The notes under the pieces: generated by a model
Database searches by the model: none
What the model was told of the DNA's origin: nothing
What the model saw: only the letters and a program-made list of their open reading frames with translations
Part shown: positions 12,692 through 24,810 of the stretch, one piece after another
Position numbering within the stretch: the first letter of the stretch is position 1
Layout of the letters: the number at the start of each line of letters is the position of its first letter
Made by a program: the position numbers and the translations under genes
Assembly (NCBI RefSeq): GCF_037126465.1
Contig: NW_026999348.1
Location: 434,001-498,000, forward strand
Direction of reading: 5' to 3'
Length of the DNA stretch: 64,000 nt
DNA from: Ornithodoros turicata
Lineage: Eukaryota > Arthropoda > Arachnida > Ixodida > Argasidae

Positions 12692-12778
12692 TGAGCTAGA
12701 GCACTGCACGGGCCTAATTTTCAGGCCCGTGCCCGCCCAGTCCCGGCTGCTACGGCCCGTACCCAGGCCGGGCCCGAC
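12692..12778. repeat. Family E array, left (GGCCCGGGCC words)
   Basis: Dense GGCCCG/CGGGCC words: TAGAGCACTGCACGGGCC, a TTCAGGCCCGTGCCCG block and a GGCCGGGCCCGACC block. A matching block in the opposite sense lies at 32,965-33,062 and ends in CTGCTCTA, the inverse of TAGAGCA. The two blocks look like the ends of one large element or of an element split by later insertions. Confidence 0.5.
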
Positions 12779-12915
12779 CCCAGTAAACCACCGATGTCCC
12801 ATGGACGTCCTGAAAAGATCCCGAAGTCCTGATCCGCAAGAAATGTCCCGATGATGTAAATAAGACGTCATTCGAAACGTCCTAGCGTTGTCTAGCCAGG
12901 ATGTATTTTAATGAT
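12777..12915. repeat. Family D array, left end of D1
   Basis: It starts CCCCAGTAAACCACCGATGT and continues with the words GGACGTCC, GGATGT and their reverse. The mirror image GACATCGGTGGTTTACTG ends at 32,945. The same terminus, CCCCAGTAAAC, is seen inverted at 40,042 (element D2), so it is a real family end. The region 12,777-32,946 may be one element (D1) disrupted by A. Confidence 0.55.
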
Positions 12916-15194
12916 ATCACTGGGACTTCGAAATTGCGTACCGATCGGATGTTGACATAGAAGTGGAATACAAACATATTTTCGATGCTCATTATATTTT
13001 CGCATCCTTATGATAACGTTCAACAGCGTGCAGCAAGAAACTAAAACAGCGACACTAATTTTTATCCGTGTTACCGAAGTGGCAACGCACAAAAATTATT
13101 CATCTGACACAGAACCATTAACCGCCCGTCAACATCCAGCGAACGTTGGGTTGTGGATGTTGGGTACGTCTCACGAACGGACACATTTGCTCCCGGTTAC
13201 GTTTTAACTACGCCCGTAGTACCGTGCTAATCAGGAGAAAATTATGCGAAATGGACGTCGTAGGACCGCCGATGCGGATCTTCGAGGGACCTGTGGAGGA
13301 TCTCTATCTCGGCCCTATAGGTATCGCGCGGCTATGGAAATATCGTAATTTTAATCATGAGATAAACAGAAGGACGCAAGTGTGCACCCAAAATACTTTA
13401 TTTCTATGTGGACTTTATTTACATGTGCATTCGTACATGCCTGCCGGCACATAAGCAGTACAAATACTGAAAACACGTGACAAGGTGCCATATCCAGATC
13501 ATTCCAGTTCATACAGATCGTGATCACCATATCACCACGTTATCTAGAAAAGAAAAAAAAAACATCCATGTTACTCGCCGTATAATTAGTTGGCATCTTG
13601 CATGAAACCGACGCAACTGTATCCTCACGCTCCTTCACGTCTTATGAATGGCTACCGGTGTCCTGATATTGTTCCTTCCTGTGTCTTCCGGCCTCTGTAA
13701 CTCATTGGCCAAGCTCTGCCACCGAGGCACACTGATAAAAACAACAGACATAATCAGGCATCATTGGTCTCTGCCTATGGCACATACGCATACCAGCGTT
13801 TGGCCGTACTTCTCGTTTACCTAACATTCTTACCTGTAACGCGTAAGACAGTAAATAATTCCAAGACTGCTCATAGAGAAAACACCCCACACTCTCTGGG
13901 AGACGCTTAGACACACACAGCAATGAATGACCAATGCTAAGCGGTATAGCCCTTTATGCAGGAAAGAACATCAAGAACACAGTGAGTCAACCACAAAATA
14001 AAAGTAGCACGCAATGCTAATATGCCTATATTACAAGCTCAGCTAGGATCGATTGCATTTTTTTTTCACCAGCCAGTGGGCTAAAGCGACTTGAAGAACA
14101 AATGAGTCTTAAACGCGAGCGCTAGGAAACAAAGGCACCACGGCCGTTTACCTGCATTTGGGTCATAGACATTGGCCCCCGATGGAGAATCCGTTACCTA
14201 CAAGGCATATGCTCCTAACTCTTCACAAAATTCAAGTTGTACTGGTGCTGTTCGCGTTGAAAATTACCGTATTACTCCGAGCCATTGCAGACGCCGCCAT
14301 GTTTCTCCAGCGTCTCCAGCGGCGTTTGAAATCATCCGCACAACGGGCTATGGCATCACGTGACTCTCTCTTCTGCGCGTTGCGGAAACAATAAGCCTTC
14401 TGCGCAGATTTCTCCTTTGGCGGCGACGCAGTCAGACGACAGACCGGGAGAGAAGAACGAGCTGGAGTGTGAAGAGAGAAGAGGGATGCTGAAACGGCTC
14501 TTTGTGGACACACTGCGGATGGGGTGCGCACGGTGTCCACAGGGTAATATACGTGGGACGTTTGCTGATGTATACTCATTGGAGCATCCCATCTAACGCG
14601 TCCAGGAGGCGTTTAATCGATGTTCACTTTAGGCTGCGGATGCTCGGACCCTTGTCGGCTGTCCAGGGGCGGTTACTGGTTCTGTGGGAAGAAACTCCCG
14701 ACATGGTCTGAGCTTTGCAGATGTACCACAATATCTAGCTTCTGCTGCCTTTTACTGTAGTGCCAATAAAGGTAGTTGGGAAGGCTGAGAAGACCTCGAT
14801 ATCTCTTTCAATATCTCCATGTAGAACGGAACACACAAAACTACATCTCCAGATGTGCTTTTCTGCCAGAACGAGAAGACATAACATCATTGAATTGTCG
14901 CCACAATTCCAACGAGATCCAAAGACAAATCAGATTGTCAATTCGTTGATTATGTAGCCGTCAGGTACAAGTTCCTCACTGACAGCATCAAGGTTTTTGA
15001 AGAGAAGCTATACCTTCGCGACATCATGTTCCACTATGCTGTGTGGCGAAGACCGTACCCACGGAATAAAGAAGCAATTCAATAAATGCTAAACGCTGAT
15101 TTCCACTTGGTCTAATGTAATCCAACATGTTTTGTACACACTGCACCAGTTCAAAGAAAGCGAAAGCAATTGAATGAATTGGTCTAGAGCATCA
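12916..15194. other. D1 interior, left part; no gene recognised
   Basis: Moderate-length open frames at 14,232-14,600 lie in locally GC-rich sequence but show no domain. I can support no gene here. If D1 is one element, this is its interior. Confidence 0.35.
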
Positions 15195-15345
15195 ATAAAA
15201 CAACAACTTTATTTATAAGGTTAATAATGGGGAGTTTCGTCGCTAGAGGGGATACCCGAGCCCACTGGCATAAGGGGCGATGAAATGTGCCCCTTCACCA
15301 TAAGGATCGAAGTCCTGACGTGTCTAAAAAGACCAAAAAGGGGCA
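15195..15345 (+). repeat. Dispersed repeat, retrotransposon-tail-like
   Basis: ACTTTATTTATAAGG, GGGGAGTTTCGTCGC and a CCCACTGGCATAAGG block. It is similar in style to 9,985-10,110. Unclassified. Confidence 0.35.
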
Positions 15346-15349
15346 TTTT

Positions 15350-15656
15350 TTTCGATATCGCGTTCTTGCTGGCGTAGGAAGGTGATTGAGATGTGTTTTT
15401 GAAGAGGAAAACGTCCTCTTTCCGACAGCGTTGGTCCCGTCTTCGCGCGACTTTCCGTTCCCTTGCTATATTCTGAGGAGCGCCTGGGCCATGGCCTGGG
15501 CAGGTGGCCTTCCTGCCGTTTCTGCGCTGCAGGCGGCGTCCATTTTGCTTGCAAACTTCGTTGCGTTCGCACGCCTTTTTCTGGCTCCCGTTGTCTGGCG
15601 TTCCGTCGTTGGTCTGGTGCCCTGGACTGCTGTGAATGTGTTTTTATGCCCTACTG
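15350..15656 (+). pseudogene. Repeat R, 5' part of a conserved ORF interrupted by A
   Basis: The frame beginning at 15,386 encodes an ORF whose shared blocks (NVLFP.ALV, RDF, R.AW, ALQ/LQ) recur in the same frame on the minus strand at 50,361-50,708. Here the frame is cut at 15,656 by the 15.67-kb element A and resumes at 31,328 (VVLPGGAFMRAPWKIG), ending at a good donor TTAAAG|GTTAGT at 31,403. The uninterrupted copy proves the two halves were once joined. The function is unknown. It could be an exon of a transposon-borne gene or a captured host exon. Confidence 0.55.
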
Positions 15657-15679
15657 CCCAGTCAAAAAAAAAATGAATG

Positions 15680-16260
15680 GGTCCAGTTGGAAAATTTCCC
15701 ATTGGAACCAATTGGTTACGCTTAATTGGTTCCAGTTGTGTTTTCGGCCACCCATTGGCTTTCAACCATTTAGAATCAATTGGTTCTCCCATTGCAAATA
15801 ATTGGCATTCCCGTAGTTACCAATTGGAATACAATGGGCTCCCAGCTCTATCTAATGGGTTCTAGACAACCAAACCTTTTGGTCCAGTTGGCACCAACTG
15901 GTCTCCCAGCTCGATGCAAAGGGTTCTAGCCAAGCGAAGCAGTTGGCACCAACTGGTATCCCAGCTAGATCCAATGGGTTCTAGCCCAGCGAACCAGTTG
16001 GCACCAACTGGTCTCCCAACTCGATCCAATGGGTTCTAGCCAAGCGAACCAGTTGGCACCAACTGGTCTCCCAACTCGATCCAATGGGTTCTAGCCAAGC
16101 GAACCAGTTGGCACCAACTGGTATCCCAGCTAGATCCAATGGGTTCTAGCCAAGCGAACCAGTTGGCACCAACTGGTCTCCCAGCTCGATTCAATGGGTT
16201 CTTGCCAACCGAACCAGTTGGCACCCTATGGTCACCCAGCTCGATTCAATGGGTCCTAGG
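15680..16260. repeat. A left subterminal array with 55-bp minisatellite
   Basis: The outer half (15,680-15,860) has scattered CCAATTGG, CCAGTTGG and CCATTGG words. The inner half is a 55-bp tandem repeat: CCAGTTGG starts at 15,884, then 15,939 (one mismatch), 15,994, 16,049, 16,104, 16,159 and 16,214, exactly 55 apart. Each unit holds a CCAGTTGGCACCAACTGG palindrome and a CCAATGGGTTCTAG segment. The units are nearly identical, so they have been recently homogenised. Confidence 0.85.
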
Positions 16261-16969
16261 GCGAGGTCGAAATAGGCTTGCCGTTGCTGGCCACACACGA
16301 GAGGGCATCGTGAAGACTATTGCAAAAAAAAGAAAAAGGGCATGAGTTAGATTTTCCGAAAAGGAGGGTGGTGTGCCACAAGATACAGACTAGTCTGCTA
16401 TTTCATGAAAACAATGAGCAAATAATACAATGGTGGTAGGGAAGGCATCAGTGGGTATTTTTTATTGCACCTTAACTAATACAGCAGCGACAAGTTATTA
16501 TGTAACATACGGCTACATTGGACACTAGGGTAAACACATGGGTATTTATTATTGCACCTTGACTACACAAGCAGTGACTTGACTATAGGGTGCAGACTAA
16601 ATGTTAGGGTGAATACATGAATATCTAAAATTGCGCCATGCCTAGTACAGTAGAAAAATAAGGGAACATGTAATATACGTGTTGCATACTTAAAACATGA
16701 CTGCACTTATTGGTAATATCACAGAAAATGCAGCGCTCAATGTGACAAGGTAAGAGAAATACACAGGTGTAGCGCACTACAGTAGATCCTGTCTATACTG
16801 AGGTTGTTCAGACATCTACAAAAATTCACTGCATCATTAGTCAGAACACATGGTTCCAACACGTTGGGATTGCCGGTTTACTTCCCTATATTCATATACT
16901 TCACTACAGGTTGTGGGCAGATAAACATAAGTGTAATTTGCACACACACGTATCTCAATGTCTAGTTAT
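16261..16969. other. A interior spacer
   Basis: AT-rich, with several related segments such as GTATTTTTTATTGCACCTTAACTA and GTATTTATTATTGCACCTTGACTA (16,455; 16,540), a decayed local duplication. No gene. Confidence 0.4.
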
Positions 16970-17360
16970 CCTAAAAACTTCCGGTGGCGCATTTATGCTT
17001 GCGAAATCTACAAAAAAAGAACGCAGAAGTCATACTCACCGTGTAAAATAAACCGAGCGATAAACACATCAGCTTCTGTGCAACAGAATATGGCAACATG
17101 GCGGTCTCAGGAGAGTTGTACTCATGCACTGCTAGGCAAGAATCTGTGCAGAAACTGAAACGATGTCCCCACATGGATGCTCATCGGTAGTGCCCCTAAT
17201 GGTACTTGCACACAATTCACCTGGGAACTCCATGCTGCGAAACTCACATGGAAGCCGACGTTTTCGATGCTCTGTTTATTTTATACGCCGACTATGGCTT
17301 GCGCAATTTTTCTGTAGCTTTCGCACACATAAATGCACTATCACGTGCCACCAGAAGTAG
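16970..17360. mobile_element. Imperfect palindromic element inside A
   Basis: Arms of about 170 bp face each other. The left arm contains GCATTTATGCTTGCGAAA and AATAAACCGAGCG. The right arm, reversed, contains GCATTTATGTGTGCGAAA and AATAAACAGAGC. Arm identity by eye is about 65-70 percent, and the arms nearly meet at 17,150-17,190. This is a fold-back MITE type with no coding capacity. Confidence 0.55.
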
Positions 17361-17526
17361 TCAATTAAGTTGACATCAAAGTGTGAAAACACCACTTACG
17401 TTTATGGGCACATGTCCTGTATATGCAGGTTCACTACAGCGCGGAAAATTGTCCCCCTCTTTCCCGTGAGTTTATCAAGGCCATGCTCACGCAAATCAAA
17501 GCGAACTTCAGGAAGCCCAGGACAGA

Positions 17527-18062
17527 AAAATTACTTTATATATATTTTACAAACTGGCATACAACATCAAAACAATGACATGAGATGATGCTTCGGGTTT
17601 CATGCGAGCTCCATTTTACCAGAAATAAAATAGTAATAATATCGCTTGTCAGCTACTGTTTGAACAAGGCGGCATAGCACTACCTGGCAGCGGGCCAGGA
17701 CGTGTATTCATACATCCTCGGTGAATTTGATTTGCCGAGACACCAGATTACTACACACAACCAAACGACCTACATGTAAGAAGAACAGAGCACGCTATCA
17801 ACTTGGAAGCCATGGGTACTCTGGCACATGGAGGTCGTTGGTGGTGTGCGTAGGAATCTGAAGCCCCGGCATGTCAAAATGAACCAAGGAGGTATGAATA
17901 CACATCCCAGCCCTCTCCCAGATTGCTAAATCACCTTGTTTACGTAGTAGCGGACGAGCGATATTGTTACTATTTTACTTCCCATGAAGCCAAAAATATC
18001 ATTTCATGTCATTGTTTTGCTGTTGTATGCCGGTATGTAAAATATATATCAAGTAACATGTC
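17527..18062. mobile_element. Second palindromic element inside A
   Basis: Arms of about 260 bp. The left arm holds TATATATTTTACAAACTGGC, CAAAACAATGACATGA and GGACGTGTATTCATACATCC. The right arm, reversed, holds TATATATTTTACATACCGGC, CAAAACAATGACATGA and GGATGTGTATTCATACCTCC. The arms meet near 17,792. Identity is high in blocks. No ORF. Confidence 0.65.
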
Positions 18063-19353
18063 AACCACAGGGCTCTGGATCATTAGTGAGGAATACATGA
18101 GCATAGCCTAAATAAACTTATCTAGAAGGATGAAGAATTTCTCTGTGCTGTATGATTACTCTTTCTGTATTATGGGGTACATATATGACTAGATGTCTAG
18201 ACTAGAAGATGTCATGACTAGAAGATAAATGCAATGTAACAACATTAAGTGAAAACTAACATATGGGTTATATCACATTAGGAAAACTTTGACTGAGGTC
18301 CCTTGTCCGATGTCCCTTGATACCTTCGGAATGTAGCCACACAAGCACAGGAGATGAGAATGTTCATGGGTGCCATGTCTGAGCAAAGTATTACACACAG
18401 ATTTATACCATAACTGCTCCTTCACACATGTATGTTCTAAGTTACCTTGCAACCTTGCAACACATTTTTTTACTCTGCTGCGTCAGTGTCCTTGCAGGCC
18501 CTGAAAGCAAAGTCTTAATTAAGACAGACACCTACTATGCGGATGATCTGATGTATATTTTGGGCCCGCCTGCTTAGGGCTACATCCAATAACACCGTGT
18601 ATCGACTTTCCCGGTTCAAATCAGCAGAAGTAGCGTTTAACCCAGTATTTCCCCAAAAACCGCTGAACCAGGGGGATCCGAAGTCATCACCACTAGCACA
18701 GAACTTTGAAAACTGTGTTGTAAATGAATAATTTGCTTGTACAAGCTGTCAAAAAGAAGACCCTGCTGCTGCTTAGATGCAGGGACTAAAAATACTCTGT
18801 GTGTACTAGTGTGTCGTGTGTACAATGCAGAGTAAATAGAAAGATTGAAATCCAATTCAACCAGAAAAGGCTCAGTTCAACCAGATTACGCCAACATTGT
18901 TGAAGCACCTGGTATTCTAACCAAATATTTACCCCCAATCTTGCATAAAAAGATAATCCGAAAAAGTCAGGCCCTATGTAGTACGTTCCATACTTCTAGG
19001 AGCAAAACTGTCATGTGGCTCAGGATGTTCTGTATGCATGACCTTTTGTTTTGGACAGAGGCCAGTGGACCAAGGTACAAAACTGACACAGCTCCATGTT
19101 ATTTTTGCCTCACTAAGAGCAACATTCACTGTCGATATTTGGCAAGGAGCTTAGCACTACATATTTCAAAAAGGAAAGTTAGATAATCGCAAGACTGCAG
19201 AATCCTCATTTAGGGAGTTTACCTTCTATAACCTAATTTAGGTTATATGTTAAGCTTGTGGCCCAAGGGCATTTTTTACGTCATTCTTTAAAGACAAAAT
19301 AGAAATGCCTCCACACAAAATTTGTCTGGCTTCTAGCTAAAAGAGGTAACACC
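18063..19353. other. A interior, downstream of the BEN gene
   Basis: No gene, array or RNA could be supported. If the minus-strand BEN gene ends near 19,354 or below, part of this may be its 3' untranslated region. Confidence 0.3.
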
Positions 19354-22300
19354 TTACCTTCTTGCCATTTTATCCAGGTCCGCCAATTTCTCCACAATAA
19401 AATGGTTGAGGTTTTTTGCAGCAGCTGGCAGCAAGCTTTTGGGGATCCCGTTGTTCTCAAGGCGTGCCTTGTAGCATTCTAAAACACAGTTATGAGGGAG
19501 AGGTATGAGTAATGCGTACCAAACCACACAGCTCAAATCCACAAGAGACCTAATAGGAAATAAATTTCCACAACCTTTTTGTATCCCTACGCAGAAGGGA
19601 GCATGGGAGCGTTGGGGGAACATGGTCACACTACGTGTGACCATGTTCCCCCAACTCCAAGGCACTACATTGGGGCGGTGTCAGCAAATCAAATAAATTA
19701 GACTTCCCCTATTCCAAGTGCTGCTATGTTCCCCTGTATTTTAATTGGTATACTTTTGGCAAGCTATTTCGTCAGAATTTGTTTCACCCTGCCTAGGATT
19801 CGTGAATTCGGTTGGTACATCCCTAATTAAAATATACTAGACAAGAGAAGTCAGCGCACATTGTGCCAAGTTCTGAATTTTTTTTCCTTAACAACGGTTG
19901 GCTAAAATCAGCTGTATAGATTTTTCTCCGATAGTAATGCACCAATACATTGCACAGCAAAAAAATTATAGGTCACGTGACATGTGTTAACATATGGACA
20001 AAAAGGGATTGGTGTACGAGTTACGGATCAGAATTAACCACCAAGGTACTCATCATTATGCCGGCTACTCTTGTCTTTAAAATGGCCCAATTCGAATTTA
20101 TTTATTTACAGCTGTATTCCCTCCACAAGCGCGAAAGCGCAGCCAGGTTTTTGCCCCGGAGCTGACATTCGTTCCCACCCTACAACAGTTCTAAACTGTG
20201 TTACAATTTTTTTTTTTTTACTGGTGGACGTTTACGCATGTCCCAACATCATATTTTTTCTCGAAAATCGATGTTGGTCGAGCAACACCACTGGGGGTGT
20301 TTGAGCTGGAATGAATCTAATGATATCTCACTGTTTCTGGTACATTTCTGTAAAAAGGCTTTTTATCTGCTCCGAACAAAAAAGCTGGAGAACTGTCTTA
20401 GATCTGCTATCAGCACAATCACACTAGTTCTTACCTGACTGTGTGATGTAAACCAGCTTAGTAGCCAATACTATGTTGTATGTTATGCATATCTATTATG
20501 CAAATGCGAGCTAAAAAGTTAGAAAATGCATAACATAACACAAATTGTATTTCTAACTAGTATGCAATTGTGCTTAGCTTATGAGAGCTAGTGAAATCAA
20601 GGAAAATCATCAGATCAGTCAGCCCGATTAACAAGTAAACAAAAGGAACTAGAAGATATTCTGCTATATCATTCTTACTTTTCTCTGCATTTCATGTCTT
20701 CCATATTATTAAAAGTGGCGGTAGAAGAGAAAGAGTCCACCGCTACCTGTATTTGTTAGCAGAAATACGTACTTTTTCTGTTACCAATTTAAAATGTAGT
20801 GTGATCGCCAATCTGCCAAAGAACAAAGTCGCAAATATGCTAGCAGTGCTACTAGTAATGCTGATATGTACAAAACTGACTCATAGACACCCTTTGTAAC
20901 AGCAGCAGTGACGATGAATATCTCTACCTTCAAGAAACATGACACTAAAGATACCACTGACATCGTACCACGCCCACTTTCCAGGGCGTCAATGGGGTCT
21001 TCGGCGCCTTTCCAGGGAAACGGGGACACTGCTTTCCTAAATGCAAGGGCGGGGTGAGTGTTGAAAACAACATGTGTTGCTCAAGGGCTAGAAGCACAAA
21101 ATACAAGTGACCAAACAACCTACCCTGCAAGGACCTGTGACGAAGTTGTTCTTTAGTCCAGATGCTCACGAGCAGCTCTTTCACGAACATTGAGTCTTTT
21201 TGTTGGCCTTGCACACGCTCCCACACCTCCTGCTGAATTTGCAGCCCCTGACCAATGTTTACCTAGACACACCAAAATCAGTTGTTTTTCACTCAGGAAG
21301 TTCACTCAGGTTGTTTTTCAGGAAGAAAGCAGAGTTCAATAGTGGCACATCATTGGCAATTTAAGAGCATGTTGCTACTGAAGCTTAACAAGGATCTATA
21401 TCGGGTTACACTGATTGTGAAGTTTGCCAGTTTGTACATGTTAAACAATGCAAAGGAGTGCCGAGCACAGACCAAGCAGCATGTAAAAGATGTAGCAAAC
21501 TTCTGTACAGGGAGTGCCTTTGTCAGACATTAACTTCGTTGATAGTATAAGGGAGCGCAGGTGTATCCCCTTTGTTTTTTCTTCGTACAAGTTCTAAGCG
21601 CTTTGACTGCTTATCTGGGCTTTCACAAAATTATTCGTTTAATTTGCTGTTGCGAATAGACAATTTCAGGGAACCCCAGTGCTCTTTACACACTCATTGC
21701 ATCCTGGGAGATTACTGACGTAAGGAAGGGAGAACGCTCCCTCATATTTCGTTTTCACCGACCGTAGCACCTCATGGACAGGAAGCACAGACAGAAGAAA
21801 CTGAAACAGTTTGGAGACCTGCTGCTTTTTTTTTCTGATAATGAAATCCCCAAACTTCAAAATGGCTCTAAGCTCTCTAGGATTTTCTGAAGTCATATAT
21901 TCTGTATTGTAAAGTCTCTTAGCACTGTGGCATGTGCTCAAGAGAAGATGTATATATGTATGCACCATTTTGTTATCAGCAGTGCTGGGCAGCTGTGGCT
22001 CTGGTGTCGCCTCACGGGGTGGCAGCAACTCTGGGGCTGGAAACACACTGTGACCGCCTTCATGAATCTTTTGTGCACAGAAGGATCGTGACACGACTTG
22101 ACAATCTACATTGAGGAATCAGCATTTGTTGCACATAACTTAGAATCTCATAATGCAACACTTGCAGAACAAAGACGACCAGTAGGTGATGTCATGAACC
22201 CTGACGAATAACTACAGTGGTCAAGTAGTACACACAGGGTGTTCCATGACAGCCTGGAAGGGGTTGTGACACTTTCATACACATGGTTCATTACACCATG

Positions 22301-24347
22301 GACACATTGTATTGCACACCAGAGTAGTTATGAAACAAGAACTATTCTTCTACGCATCTTCTATGCAGAGAGCCATCTTTTACATTTATCTTGGTAACCC
22401 ATCACAGGCCCTTTAAAAGAAAGTTTATAATGCAACGATAAGGGGAACATATGCCATTTGCACAGGCGGGTTCGGCGACCTGACACCAAGGCCAACTCAA
22501 GGCAAGTGTGGACCTGGTGCTGTGAACCAACTGGCCTCATATGAAAATGATGAAACACTCAGACCACCCGTTTCTTTTCCCATTTAGTCCATCATGTTCA
22601 CTTAAAGCGCGGCTGAAGTTGCATATGCCTAGAGTCAGCACTGCTCGACAGCCAACTTATGGGACATATTACATGACTTCCATGTGACCAATGAGATACT
22701 GTTTGCTAACTTACAATTAAAGCCCTTTTGGTAAATTTGGAATATGAGAGTTCCATGTAGTCCTTGTTCAAAGCATGACCAACAAGATTACAGTGACCAT
22801 TTCACATGCACCCCTTCCCAGCACCGCATTTTGAAGCTAGCGATGCTGCTATGTATTGGCCTACGTTATTGCTTCCTCAATATTCGAACCAATATTAATT
22901 TTTATATGCATTTGTTCGACGTCATGTGAAAACACCCTATAGGATACCAGTTATCCTCAAATTAGTTTTTATTTTTAATTTATTACCACAATCTCGCATA
23001 CAAGTTGTCCACCTGGCCATATACCCCACCTGTGGAAGCCACATCTAAGCAGCCCTGAGAAATTTATTATCAAAATTAAGTAAAGGCTTTGATGAAACAC
23101 CCTGTACATTAGCCATGTTTAGACTTTGGGAGTTCATCTGGTGATTGAGAACTATTTCAAGAAAAAAGAAAAACATTGATGAGCTGCATCATAAAAGCTA
23201 AATGATAGAAAAAACAAAGGCAAGCTGTACAGCAACGAAACAATAAGGAAGGCTACCATATATTTAGAATGTTTTGATAGTACCATGAGACTCAGGTAAA
23301 AGTAAAATTCTTCCAGGTGTCATACCTTCGTTGTCGTCAAACCTACGCAACATTTTGTCTTGTAAGGCCATGTTTAGTTGCCGTAACCGTTGAAGCTCAA
23401 CATCTTTCTCCTCTATTTCGCTCCTCAGTAGGCGAATGGTGGTGTCTTTCTGCTTGATCATGCCCTTCAGGTACCCTGCAGCATCATTGTGTTGATCTGC
23501 AGATGGCTTTGGCTGGCCCTCCCCACTTGAATACTGCACGGGTTCAGTGCATCGATTTACTTTGATCTTTCTCTTTTTCTTCTGAATGAGGTGCAGGAGA
23601 TCCTGCTTCCTACTCTCCTTTTTTTTTCTTCGGCGGTGGCTGCAGAGCAAAGAACAATGCCAAAAGTCACATCCTGGCTTCTAGTGAAAGTTGTGTATTG
23701 CAGCAACTTACCTGTTCCAGGATGTCGTCTTCACTTTCGCTTGTGTCGAAAATTTTATTCACCCTGACCCTTTTCCTGTTGACTTTCGCCTGAACGTCCT
23801 TCTCAGAGTCTGGAAAAAATTTTAGCAAAGTATACACTCTCAGTTACCTCTTGAGACTATCCTCAAAAGTACAGCAAGTAACAAACACTAAAACGTGACA
23901 CACGCCAGACACTCACACAGACGCCGGTGGACAACGCTTCACAGAACTACTATAGTTTGGAATTGCTGAGTATCACTCAGTTCAGAGGTTCTTTATTTTA
24001 CTACATTAATACTACATGAATAGTTTGCAGTGGTACCACATGAAGGCGATTAGACGAGGAACTTTTAGAAATATGAACTTGCAGACGCGCCACAATTGCC
24101 CCCATGCTAAAGTGAACGCTTCAAAGAGTTCCATTCGAAAGCACGACGGGGTGAGCTTACCTCCCAAAACCAATATCCTGGCACGATAGTAGTCGCTGCT
24201 ACCATTGAGATCTGTCCATTTTGTCGAGTCGAAAGCAGAAACCGAGAAATCGTTCTCATGGAGCGGGTCGAAATCCTCGATGTCATCTACACTAACCACA
24301 GCGAACTTCCTGTCATCTTCATAGCTGACATAGGCATGAGTGATCAT
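19354..24347 (-). CDS. BEN-domain accessory protein of element A (multi-exon)
   Basis: Minus-strand exons inferred from splice sites: 24,161-24,347 (ATG at 24,347; FAVVSVDDIEDFDPL, YYRARILVLGG; donor GTAAGC), 23,712-23,809, 23,326-23,639 (basic KKKRKIK stretch, then a coiled coil KDTTIRLLRSEIEEKDVELQ), probably one near 21,980-22,115, 21,124-21,262 and 21,036 downward. The 21.2-kb exon reads VNIGQGLQIQQEVWERV, then FVKELLVSIWTKEQLRHRSL, which fits the BEN domain DNA-binding fold. A last exon-like block near 19,365-19,490 (ENNGIPKSLLPAAAKNLNHF) fits the domain's C-terminal helix. A run of nine A residues at 23,619-23,627 puts exon 3 one base out of frame, so this copy is probably broken or has a sequence error. 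The gene is divergent from the transposase. BEN proteins bind DNA, so a role in recognising the element's arrays is inferred. Confidence 0.6.
19611..19655. repeat. Perfect 21-bp hairpin
   Basis: GTTGGGGGAACATGGTCACAC, then a TAC loop, then the exact reverse complement. GGAGC before and TCC after could extend the stem with a bulge. It lies in an intron of the BEN gene. No flanking T tract follows, so it is not an obvious terminator. Confidence 0.8.
22233..23106. mobile_element. MITE with ACAGGGTGTTYC ends
   Basis: The left end CACAGGGTGTTCC and right end GAAACACCCTGTA form short inverted termini of a type common in arthropod genomes. A further GAAAACACCCTATAGG at 22,928 suggests that two copies abut or that an end is internal. 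It has no coding capacity and lies in a BEN-gene intron. Confidence 0.45.
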
Positions 24348-24810
24348 CGCGCACACTAACGCTGCTATACACGCCTGAAAAGAAAAAAAAACTGCACTGA
24401 AGTATGGAGACCGTGGTGATGGTGGTGGTGTGGGGACGAATTACAGTTACTCCCGTTGCGCGCACGACTGCACTCGTCAATCGCCTTCCTCAACAAAGCA
24501 TAAAGACGAAAGCCGCATCCGCATCCTTGGTTTCGTACATCGTCGTTTCGTAATACATAGAGCGTAAGATCGAAAGCAAAATTGATTTATCTGAATGAAT
24601 TATTATTTAAATATTCTGTTTTTTATAAACAACCTTATGGCGCTAATTGTGCTAACATTATTTTATACTACGAAGCGTACGCTGAATTACGAGCACAAGA
24701 TGGCGGCGGTCTGGTACGGCTGAGTTTTACGGCGCTGAGAGTCATGAAAAATTCCTGTGGTTGAATTATTTAGAAAGCAAGTGCTGAGAACACATTTAGC
24801 AACGCGCATT
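24348..24810. promoter_or_regulatory. Shared divergent promoter region of element A
   Basis: This 463-bp gap lies between the ATG of the BEN gene (minus, 24,347) and the ATG of the transposase (plus, 24,811). Both genes must start from here or from a leader spliced into it. I see a GGTGATGGTGGTGGTGTGG purine/pyrimidine-biased stretch and no convincing TATA box. Its function is inferred only from the gene arrangement. Confidence 0.5.

Noticed and set aside
14232..14600. Overlapping ORFs of 78-115 codons near 14.4 kb as a transposase
   Set aside because: No catalytic motif, zinc finger or splice structure was seen, and both strands are equally open.
15860..16260. Regular 55-bp repeats resembling a CRISPR array
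   Set aside because: Units are tandem and nearly identical along their full length, with no unique spacers, and the genome is eukaryotic.
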